From: DASSBG01 sp035703755
GTDB taxonomy: Bacteria > Pseudomonadota > Gammaproteobacteria > Xanthomonadales > Rhodanobacteraceae
Direction: 5' to 3'
Length of the DNA: 20,145 nt
NCBI GenBank assembly: GCA_035703755.1
Contig: DASSXP010000208.1
Span: forward strand, 1-20,145
Shown here piece after piece: positions 13,107 to 20,145 of this stretch; position 1 is the first letter of the stretch; each line of letters starts with the position of its first letter. A program made the position numbers and the translations under genes. The notes under the pieces were generated by a model, which was given only the letters and a program-made list of their open reading frames with translations, did not search any database and was not told the DNA's origin.

Positions 13107-14294
13107 ATGAGTGACATTTCTGCCTGTACGCGCGCGGTTCGCGCCGGCATCGAATCCGATACCCAGCACGGCGCGGTGGTGCCGCCGTTGCACCTGTCCA
13201 CCAATTTCGCCTTCACCGGCTTCAACGAAAAGCGCGCCTACGACTACACCCGCAGTGGCAACCCGACCCGCGACTTGCTGGCCAATGCGCTGACCGAGCT
13301 GGAACACGGCGCCGGGGCCGTGGTGACCGCGAGCGGGATGGCGGCGGTGGCGCTGGCGCTGGAGCTGGTGCCGGCCGGTGGCCGCGTGCTGGCGGCCCAC
13401 GATTGCTACGGTGGCACCTGGCGGCTGCTGGACGCCTGGGCCAAGAAGGGGCGTTTCACGCTGGAGTTTGCCAACCTGACCGATCCGGTTGCCCTGACCG
13501 GCGCGCTGGCGGCCAAGCCGGATCTGGTGTGGGTAGAGACCCCATCCAACCCCTTGCTGCGGGTTACCGACATCCGCCATGTGGCGCAGGCGGCGCATGC
13601 GGCGGGCGCGTTGTGTCTGGTCGACAACACGTTCTTGTCGCCGGCGCTGCAACGGCCGCTGGAACTCGGCGCCGATCTGGTGCTGCACTCGACCACCAAG
13701 TACATCAACGGCCACAGTGACGTGGTCGGCGGGGCGGTGGTGGCGCGCGACGAGTACCTCGCTGAACGCCTGAAATGGTGGGGCAATTGCCTCGGCCTCA
13801 CCGGCGCGCCGTTCGACAGCTATCTCACCTTGCGCGGCCTGCGCACGCTGGACGCGCGCCTGCGCGTACACCAGGAAAACGCCGGCCTGATCGCCGCTGC
13901 GCTGGATGGCCACGCCGCCGTCAGTGCGGTGCACTATCCGGGCCTTGTCAACCATCCGCAGCACGCGCTGGCGGCGCGCCAGCAATGCGGTTTCGGCGCC
14001 ATGCTGAGTTTCGAGCTGGATGGCGGTGAAGCGGCGATCCGCGCCTTCCTCGACGGCTTGCGCTGGTTCTCGCTGGCCGAATCGCTGGGCGGGGTCGAAA
14101 GCCTGGTCGCCCATCCGGCCACCATGACCCACGCCTCGATGGCGCCGGAAGCGCGCCGCGCGGCGGGGATTGCCGATGGCCTGCTGCGCCTGTCGATCGG
14201 CATCGAGTCCGCCGATGACCTGCTGGCCGACCTCAATGCCGGCCTGGCGCGCGCGCTGGCGGTGACGGAATCGAAACGCGTGGTGTCGGCATGA
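13107..14294 (+). CDS. metB: Cystathionine gamma-synthase (PLP-dependent, MetB type)
   Basis: The 395-residue protein belongs to the Cys/Met metabolism PLP enzymes, which join cysteine to activated homoserine to make cystathionine. The phosphate-binding and neighbouring-subunit motif YTRSGNPTR is at 48-56, SGMAA at 76-80, the pyridine-contacting aspartate in LVDNTF at 171-176, and the PLP lysine is Lys198 in HSTTKYINGHSD. The C-terminal substrate part includes ESLGGVESLVAHPATMTH, typical of gamma-synthases. A close relative, O-succinylhomoserine sulfhydrylase (MetZ), takes sulfide instead and cannot be fully excluded from sequence alone. The start is one base after the metX stop and the end overlaps hom by 4 bases, so all three are translated as one unit under the SAM riboswitch. 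Confidence 0.9.
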   Translation: MSDISACTRAVRAGIESDTQHGAVVPPLHLSTNFAFTGFNEKRAYDYTRSGNPTRDLLANALTELEHGAGAVVTASGMAAVALALELVPAGGRVLAAHDCYGGTWRLLDAWAKKGRFTLEFANLTDPVALTGALAAKPDLVWVETPSNPLLRVTDIRHVAQAAHAAGALCLVDNTFLSPALQRPLELGADLVLHSTTKYINGHSDVVGGAVVARDEYLAERLKWWGNCLGLTGAPFDSYLTLRGLRTLDARLRVHQENAGLIAAALDGHAAVSAVHYPGLVNHPQHALAARQQCGFGAMLSFELDGGEAAIRAFLDGLRWFSLAESLGGVESLVAHPATMTHASMAPEARRAAGIADGLLRLSIGIESADDLLADLNAGLARALAVTESKRVVSA

Positions 14295-15379
14295 GCGCGG
14301 TGCTGTCCGAAGCCATCCCGCTGCGCCAGCGCATCGACGCCCCAACCACCGCCGTGGTGTTGCTTGGCACCGGCGTGGTCGGTGGTGCGTTCCTGAAATT
14401 GTTCGACGCGCCCGCCGCGGCCAGCCTGCAACTGGTGGGCGCGGCCAATTCGCGTTACCAGACCGTGGCGCCGGAGCGCCTTGCTGACCGTCGCCTGCGT
14501 GACCGTCTTGCCGAGGACGGGGATGCGCGGCTGGACGCGGCCTTGTTGGACGTCCTCGACCGTCGCGCCGAGCGGCGGGTGATCGTCGATGCCACCGCCT
14601 CGGACGAAATCGCCGCCCGCCACGCCGTGTGGTTGCGTGCCGGCTATCACGTCGTCACCGCCAACAAGGCGGCGATCGGCGGGCCGTGGGCTGGCTGGCA
14701 GGCGGTCGCCGATGCGCGCCATGTCAGCGGTGCGGGCTACGGTGATTCGGCCGCCGTCGGCGCTGGTTTGCCGGCAATCGCCACCGCGCGGCGCCTGCAT
14801 GCCTGCGGTGACCGGGTGGAACGCATCGAGGGCGTGTTTTCCGGCTCGCTGTCGTGGCTGTTCAGTCGCTACGACGGCACCCAGCCGTTCTCGGCCCTGC
14901 TCGCCGAAGCCCGCCAGCACGGCTACACCGAACCCGACCCGCGCGCCGATCTGTCTGGTGCGGATGTGGCTCGCAAGCTGGTGATCCTGGCGCGCAGCGC
15001 CGGCCACGCCTTGCGCGCCCAGAGCGTCACGGTCAACAACCTCGTGCCCGAAGCCCTGCGCGAGCTGCCGCTGGCCGAGTTCCTCGCGCGGGCAACCGAG
15101 CTCGATCCGGTGATCGCGGCCCTGCATGCCGCGGCGGCTGAACAGGGCGGCGTACTGCGCCACGTGGCGCGCTTCGATGCCGATGGTGGCGCCGAGGTCG
15201 GCTTGCGGGTGGTGTCGCGTGAACACCCGGCCGCACATCTGGCCGGCACCGACAACCTGTTCGCCTTTTCCAGCACCCGCTACAACCGGCAGCCGCTGGT
15301 GATCCGCGGCCCCGGTGCAGGTGCTGAGGTGACCGCGCAAGCGTTGCTGGGTGATGTGCTGGCGCTGGCCGGCAGCTGA
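14291..15379 (+). CDS. hom: Homoserine dehydrogenase
   Basis: The enzyme reduces aspartate semialdehyde to homoserine with NAD(P)H. The 362 residues start with a Rossmann fold (VVLLGTGVVGGAF, 22-34), followed by VTANKAAI with Lys126, then VGAGLPA at 156-162. The substrate motif GYTEPDPRADLSGADVARK (211-229) is nearly the same as in the C-terminal half of E. coli ThrA. The end, GPGAGAEVTAQALLGDVL, is also ThrA-like. There is no aspartokinase domain and no C-terminal ACT domain, so threonine feedback through those domains is not expected. Its place as third gene after the SAM riboswitch, overlapping metB as ATGA, ties homoserine supply to methionine demand. A separate thrA for threonine probably exists elsewhere in the genome. 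Confidence 0.93.
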   Translation: MSAVLSEAIPLRQRIDAPTTAVVLLGTGVVGGAFLKLFDAPAAASLQLVGAANSRYQTVAPERLADRRLRDRLAEDGDARLDAALLDVLDRRAERRVIVDATASDEIAARHAVWLRAGYHVVTANKAAIGGPWAGWQAVADARHVSGAGYGDSAAVGAGLPAIATARRLHACGDRVERIEGVFSGSLSWLFSRYDGTQPFSALLAEARQHGYTEPDPRADLSGADVARKLVILARSAGHALRAQSVTVNNLVPEALRELPLAEFLARATELDPVIAALHAAAAEQGGVLRHVARFDADGGAEVGLRVVSREHPAAHLAGTDNLFAFSSTRYNRQPLVIRGPGAGAEVTAQALLGDVLALAGS

Positions 15380-15380
15380 T

Positions 15381-15397
15381 CGGTGGCGGCGCCACCG
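15381..15397. terminator. Short hairpin between convergent hom and hemW
   Basis: CGGTGGC (15381-15387) and GCCACCG (15391-15397) form a perfect 7-pair GC-rich stem with a 3-base loop in the 31-base gap between two convergent stop codons. It is symmetric and has no U-run on either side, so it may stop or stabilise both transcripts. Confidence 0.5.
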
Positions 15398-15410
15398 CGC
15401 GGCTGACTGC

Positions 15411-16577
15411 TCAGGCCATGAACAGCGCGATCACGTCGTTGAGGAAACGCTGGCCCAGCGCGGTGGTGGCCAGCCGCTCCGGTTCGGCCACCAGCCAGCC
15501 ACGACGGCGGGCTTCTTCGAGTGGTGCCGCGATTGCGGATGGGTCTAGCCCAGTTCGGGCGGCGAAGTCCGCCAGCGGCACGCCGTCGATCAACCGCAAG
15601 GCATTCAGCATGTACTCGAACGGCAGCTCGGCCGCGGGCACCACGTTGTCGCCACCAAGGCGTGCTGGCGTCGCGCCGGCTTTCATGTAAGCGGTTGGAC
15701 TGCGCTGCTTCCAGCGGCGGTGCACCTGTCCCGTGGCGGCGTCGCTGAGCTTGCCATGCGCGCCGGCGCCGATGCCGAGGTAATCGCCGAAGCGCCAGTA
15801 GTTGGTGTTGTGGCGGCAGCGTCGCTGCGGTTGCGCGTAGGCGGAAATCTCGTACTGGCCGTAGCCCGCCGCGGCCAGCCGCGCCTCGCAGGCTTCCTGC
15901 ATCGCCCAGGCGTGGTCGTCATCTGGCAATGGCGGCGGGTTGGCGGCGAATACCGTGTTGGGTTCCAGCGTCAGCTGGTAATGCGAAATGTGCGTGGGCG
16001 TCAACGCGATCGCGCGCTCGACGTCCGCCAGTGCGCCGGTCAATGACTGCTGCGGCAGCGCGTACATCAGATCGAGGTTGATGTTGGCGTAGCCCGCGTC
16101 CTGTGCCGATTTGACCGCCGCCTCGGCCTCGCTGGCCGAGTGGATGCGGCCGAGGCGCTGGAGCTTGTCGTCGTCGAAGCTCTGCACGCCGAAAGACAAG
16201 CGGTTGACGCCGGCAGCCAGGTAAGCATCGAAGCGGCCGTGCTCGACAGTGCCGGGATTGGTCTCCAGCGTGATCTCGCAATCGGCGGTAAATGCAAGCA
16301 TGACGCCGGCGCGGTCCAGAAACCGCGCGATCAGCTCGGGTGCGAACAGGCTGGGCGTGCCGCCGCCAAAGAACACGCTGTGGATGGGCCGCCCGGCTGT
16401 CGCCGTGCCGGAATCAGTGAGGTCGGCCGCGAGATCGGCCAGCAACACGTCGATGTAATCCGCGTAAGGCGGCGGCGTATTGCGCAGCCCGTGCGAGTTG
16501 AAGTCGCAATAGGGGCACTTCTTCACGCACCACGGCATGTGCACATACAGCGCCAGCGGCGGGGCGATCAGCGGCAT
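15411..16577 (-). CDS. hemW: Radical SAM heme chaperone HemW
   Basis: The 388-residue protein has the radical-SAM cluster motif C-x3-C-x2-C with Cys17, Cys21 and Cys24 (WCVKKCPYCDFNSH), GGGTPS at 71-76, and the HemW/HemN-type regions LETNPGTVE, GVNRLSFGVQSF and INLDLMYALPQQ. The C-terminal HemW domain follows (residues about 300-388). HemW is related to the oxygen-independent coproporphyrinogen oxidase HemN. Characterised members bind heme and deliver it to respiratory enzymes rather than make porphyrin. No clear ribosome binding site precedes the ATG at 16577. It begins only 3 bases after the rdgB stop, as the last gene of rph-rdgB-hemW, and converges on hom. Confidence 0.93.
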   Translation of the reverse strand: MPLIAPPLALYVHMPWCVKKCPYCDFNSHGLRNTPPPYADYIDVLLADLAADLTDSGTATAGRPIHSVFFGGGTPSLFAPELIARFLDRAGVMLAFTADCEITLETNPGTVEHGRFDAYLAAGVNRLSFGVQSFDDDKLQRLGRIHSASEAEAAVKSAQDAGYANINLDLMYALPQQSLTGALADVERAIALTPTHISHYQLTLEPNTVFAANPPPLPDDDHAWAMQEACEARLAAAGYGQYEISAYAQPQRRCRHNTNYWRFGDYLGIGAGAHGKLSDAATGQVHRRWKQRSPTAYMKAGATPARLGGDNVVPAAELPFEYMLNALRLIDGVPLADFAARTGLDPSAIAAPLEEARRRGWLVAEPERLATTALGQRFLNDVIALFMA

Positions 16578-16580
16578 GAT

Positions 16581-17179
16581 TCAAAGCGGCCGTTCGGCCA
16601 GACGCTGGCGCAGGGCGGCCAACGCGCGGCCGCGATGGCTGACGCGGTTCTTGAGGCCGGCTGGCAGTTCGGCGGCGCTTTGCTGTTCGCCATCGGGCAG
16701 GAACACGGGGTCGTAGCCAAAGCCGTGGTTGCCGCGCGGGGCATCGAGGATGCGCCCCGTCCAGCGGCCTTCGGCGAGCAGCGGCGCGGGATCGTCGGCG
16801 TGACGCAGCAGCACCAGTACGCAAATGAAGTACGCCGTGCGCTGTGCCGTCGGCACGTCGGCCATGGCCGCCAGCAACTTGGCGTTGTTGGCGGCGCTGT
16901 CGCCGTGCACGCCGGCATAGCGGGCCGAATACAGGCCGGGTGCGCCGGCCAGGTGGTTCACGCACAGGCCGGAATCGTCCGCCAGCGCCGGCAGGCCGGT
17001 GGCGCCGGCGGCGTGGCGGGCCTTGAGGATGGCGTTTTCGATGAAGCTGGCGCCGGTTTCCTCGGCATCGGTCACGCCGAGCGCGGATTGCGGCAGGATC
17101 TCGATACCGCTGTCGGCCAACAGTGTGCGCAACTCGACCAGTTTGCCGGCGTTGCCGCTGGCGAGCACGAGACGCGGGC

Positions 17180-17183
<4 letters not shown>
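16581..17183 (-). CDS. rdgB: XTP/dITP diphosphatase (RdgB/HAM1 family)
   Basis: RdgB hydrolyses dITP, XTP and similar deaminated purine nucleotides to the monophosphate and so keeps them out of DNA and RNA. The 200-residue protein shows the family motifs SGNAGK at 9-14, the metal-binding acidic residues in DAEETG and ADDSGL (Asp69, Asp70), GFGYDPVF at 154-161 and SHR at 182-184. Its ATG overlaps the rph stop by 4 bases, and hemW starts 3 bases after its end, so it is the middle gene of a tightly coupled operon. Confidence 0.95.
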
Positions 17184-17911
<728 letters not shown>

Positions 17912-17980
17912 GGGCGATTCGGACAGGCGGGGCGTTACAGTTTACCATTGAGCCCTTTTCCAGCCGGACACCACCGTCAC

Positions 17981-18841
17981 ATGATCCGCAGCATGACCGC
18001 CTACGCCAGCGCCGACCTGGCCGGCCCGACCGGCAATCTGGTCTGCGAACTGCGCACGGTCAATCACCGTTATCTGGAGATTTCGCCGCGCCTGCCGGAA
18101 GAACTGCGCAATCTCGAATCACTGCTGCGCGAGCACATCGGCGCGCGCTTGTCTCGCGGCAAGGTTGATGTGACGGTGCGCTTGCGCGGTGGCGGCCATG
18201 GCGCGATGCTGGACGTCGATCAAGCCCTGGTCGATCGACTGGCCACCTTGCACCGCGAACTGGAGCCGAAGTTTTCCGGTTTGCGGGTCGAGTTCGGCGA
18301 GTTGCTGCGCATCCCCGGCGTGCTGCGTCAGGCCGAGGTTGACGCCGCGGCGCAACAGGCGGCCTTGCTGGCCGTGCTCGATCAGGCCTTGGTGGCGCTG
18401 ACGGCGACACGCGAACGGGAGGGCGTCAAGCTGGCTGCCTTGCTGTGCGAGCGGCTCGACGCCATCGAGAAAATCGTTGTCGAGGTGCGCGGCATCATGC
18501 CGGACATCCGCACCGCGCTGCGCACCCGCCTGGAAACCCGTCTCGCCGACCTCAAGCAACCGGTCGATCCCGGTCGGCTGGAACAGGAGCTGGTGTTGCA
18601 GGTGACCCGCAGCGATGTCGACGAGGAGCTGGATCGCCTCGCCACCCATATCAGCGAAACCCGCCGCGTACTGGCGCTGGACGAACCGGTTGGCCGTCGA
18701 CTCGACTTCCTGATGCAGGAGTTCAACCGCGAAGCCAACACGCTCGGCTCCAAGGCCGTCGACACCCGCAGCACTCAGGCCGCGGTGGAGTTGAAGGTGT
18801 TGATCGAGCAAATGCGCGAACAGGTACAGAACATCGAATAG
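17981..18841 (+). CDS. yicC: YicC family endoribonuclease-type protein
   Basis: The 286-residue protein is almost the same length as E. coli YicC. It begins with the conserved MIRSMTAYA and the YicC N-terminal domain (ELRTVNHRYLEI, residues about 26-37, then RLSRGKVDV). It ends with the DUF1732 domain, whose hallmark FNREANTLGSKAVD lies near residues 247-260. YicC proteins have been linked to small-RNA turnover and reported as ribonucleases; the exact role is not fixed. The ATG at 17981 is taken as the start because it gives the family N-terminus; the upstream open frame is antisense to rph. Its divergence from rph fits a shared RNA-processing theme. The 88 bases after it hold weak inverted repeats only. 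Confidence 0.93.
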   Translation: MIRSMTAYASADLAGPTGNLVCELRTVNHRYLEISPRLPEELRNLESLLREHIGARLSRGKVDVTVRLRGGGHGAMLDVDQALVDRLATLHRELEPKFSGLRVEFGELLRIPGVLRQAEVDAAAQQAALLAVLDQALVALTATREREGVKLAALLCERLDAIEKIVVEVRGIMPDIRTALRTRLETRLADLKQPVDPGRLEQELVLQVTRSDVDEELDRLATHISETRRVLALDEPVGRRLDFLMQEFNREANTLGSKAVDTRSTQAAVELKVLIEQMREQVQNIE

Positions 18842-18888
18842 CCAAGCCCGTCGTTGCGGTGGTCGTTGGCTGGGCCTGGCTAGCGGGC

Positions 18889-18909
18889 ATTTGCCTGTCG
18901 GATGCAAAT
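18889..18909. promoter_or_regulatory. Inverted repeat upstream of the secreted P-domain gene
   Basis: ATTTGC-N9-GCAAAT has perfect 6-base arms and ends 20 bases ahead of the ATG at 18930. It is an AT-richer spot in a GC-rich area and could be an operator or part of the leader RNA. No known consensus is claimed. Confidence 0.25.
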
Positions 18910-18929
18910 TCATAACTCGGGGGGAAGTC

Positions 18930-20145
18930 ATGAAGCGAGCAGAGATTCTCTTTTCGGGCGCCCTGCTGGCGGCGCTTGCCGGCCCGGTGCTGGCAGCGGA
19001 TTTTGCCGGCGGTGGCACCGGGCCGATACCTGACAACAACCCTGCGGGCATTACCGTCAGTTTCAATGATTCCGCTATTGCCACCGGCGTGGGCCGGGTG
19101 TCGTTGCTGATGGATCTTCAGCACACCTATGCCGGCGACCTGACGGCGACCCTGCGTTCACCCGGTGGTGCCGCGCAGCTGGTGGTGTTTGGGAACATTG
19201 GTTTCGCGGTGATCCAACACGGAAACCCGAGCAATTTTGATGGTTTTTACAAATTTACCGACAACGCGGCGCAGGACATTTGGGCTATGACGGCGCCGCT
19301 GACCGACGCCGATATCGTTCCTCCGGATGCCTATCGCAGCAGCGGGGCATGTGCTGCGGGGCGGCTGCACGACGAGCTTGGCGGGGGCTTTCGCGGGCCT
19401 GGCGGGCACGCAGGCCAACGGCACCTGGACCCTGACGATTGCGGATACGCAACTTGGCGACACCGGCAGTATCAACAGCGCCTTGCTCAGCGTTGGTGAA
19501 GCCGACGATGAGCTGTTCGACAACGGCTTCGGCGCGCCGCTTCTCGGCAGCTGCACCAAGGTGCGTTCGGATTATACCGGCAGCGGTCGCAGCAGCTACG
19601 TACTGGCGCGCAACGTCATTGGCGAGATGACGTGGTACGTGAAGGACAACAACGGGACGGCAGCAGGCGCGGAAACGAGTTTCGAGCTGGGTACTGCTGC
19701 CGACACCTTGATCGATGGCGACATCGATGGCGATGGCATCGCTGATGCCATTGCCTGGACGCCGGGGCCAACGGGCCAGTTTGCGGTGCGTCGCTCGAGT
19801 CGTCCCGGCATGGCGCCGTTGTTGATTCCGTTCGTCACCAGCGGGGATGATCCGACCCATATCGGGGACTATGACGGCGATGGTATCGACGATCTGGCGC
19901 TCTATCGCGATGGCGCGATGCCCGGCGACCCGTCCCACACCCTGATTCGCTTGAGCAGCACCGGTGGCGTGCGGGATCTGGTGACGGGGGAAAGCGGCAA
20001 TGGCGCCAATGGCGGCATCGACTACAGCGGAGACGGCAAGGCCGACATGGCGATCCAGAGCGATGCCGGTGGCGGTGTGGGCCACTACCGCATTTACGAC
20101 GGCAGCAGCGGCGCGATCGATTCCAGCTTCAATTTTGGTCAGTTC
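18930..20145 (+). pseudogene. Secreted P-domain / FG-GAP-repeat protein with a +1 frameshift, cut by the right edge
   Basis: The ATG at 18930 follows a GGGGGGAAG ribosome binding site and opens with a Sec signal peptide (MKRAEILFSGALLAALAGPVLA, cleavage after about residue 22). A P-domain of the proprotein-convertase type begins here, with GVGRVSLLMDLQHTYAGDL and ATLRSPGGAAQLVVFG. After PPDAYRSSG the frame goes wrong and stops at 19499. In the next frame, from about 19360, the domain resumes with GGCTTSLAGAFAGL and finishes with NGTWTLTIADTQLGDTG, and that frame stays open to the window end. Removing one G from the GGGG at 19358-19361 restores a single chain. After a linker with DDELFDNGFG come repeats with calcium-type loops (DGDIDGDGIAD, GDYDGDGIDD, DYSGDGKAD) about 50 residues apart, like FG-GAP/VCBS repeats. 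It is probably exported; its function is unknown. Whether the shift is real, an error or a switch is open. Confidence 0.75.

Noticed and set aside
13044..15340. Minus-strand open frames opposite metB and hom
   Set aside because: The plus-strand proteins carry full catalytic motifs, while the antisense frames are His/Arg-rich without domains.
19351..19499. Reading the secreted protein locus as two separate genes, one ending at 19499 and one starting at a GTG near 19351
   Set aside because: The two halves complete a single P-domain, the codons after the shift in the first frame have no P-domain features, and there is no ribosome binding site for a second gene.

Overview
The window is a GC-rich stretch of bacterial chromosome. 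It looks like a gammaproteobacterium of the order Xanthomonadales (Lysobacteraceae or Rhodanobacteraceae type). The main reasons are the long gamma-type FadE, a GTP-dependent PEP carboxykinase, the rph-rdgB-hemW cluster divergent from yicC, and a SAM-I riboswitch leading metX-metB-hom. That assignment comes from gene content only and was not tested by a tree. Most of the window is ordinary core metabolism, with accessory material at both edges and around 8.4-9.3 kb.

Layout. Bases 1-60 hold the first codons of a minus-strand gene that resembles an IS transposase and is cut by the window edge. Next come pckG (gluconeogenesis, minus strand) with a strong 3' hairpin, and a TetR-family regulator that diverges from an alpha/beta hydrolase-fadE operon. 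The shared tetR/hydrolase promoter carries two copies of the palindrome ATAC-N6-GTAT, placed to shut off both transcripts. A sigma-70-family factor and an overlapping small membrane protein with a His/Arg-rich segment follow and end at a good intrinsic terminator. A CPBP membrane protease converges on that terminator from the other side. Two unrelated 98-residue membrane proteins follow.

The middle and right parts hold prfC (RF3) behind a 2-oxoglutarate/Fe(II) dioxygenase of the amino-acid hydroxylase type, both on the minus strand. Diverging from them is a methionine operon: promoter, SAM-I riboswitch, metX, metB and hom, with tightly packed genes. It converges on the operon rph-rdgB-hemW, read on the minus strand from 17911 to 15411. 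yicC diverges from rph. The window ends in a secreted protein with a P-domain (proprotein convertase type) and calcium-loop FG-GAP-like repeats. That gene carries an apparent single-base frameshift in a GGGG run and runs off the right edge.

How the genes fit together. TetR probably controls fatty-acid beta-oxidation through fadE and its hydrolase partner, and pckG next door would draw carbon from acetate or fatty acids into gluconeogenesis. SAM controls the whole branch from aspartate semialdehyde through homoserine to cystathionine by a single riboswitch. I found no CRISPR array, no tRNA or rRNA gene, and no clearly new multi-gene defence system. The best candidates for undescribed biology are the twin-operator fadE switch, the sigma factor with its His-rich membrane partner, and the dioxygenase beside the SAM-controlled methionine operon.
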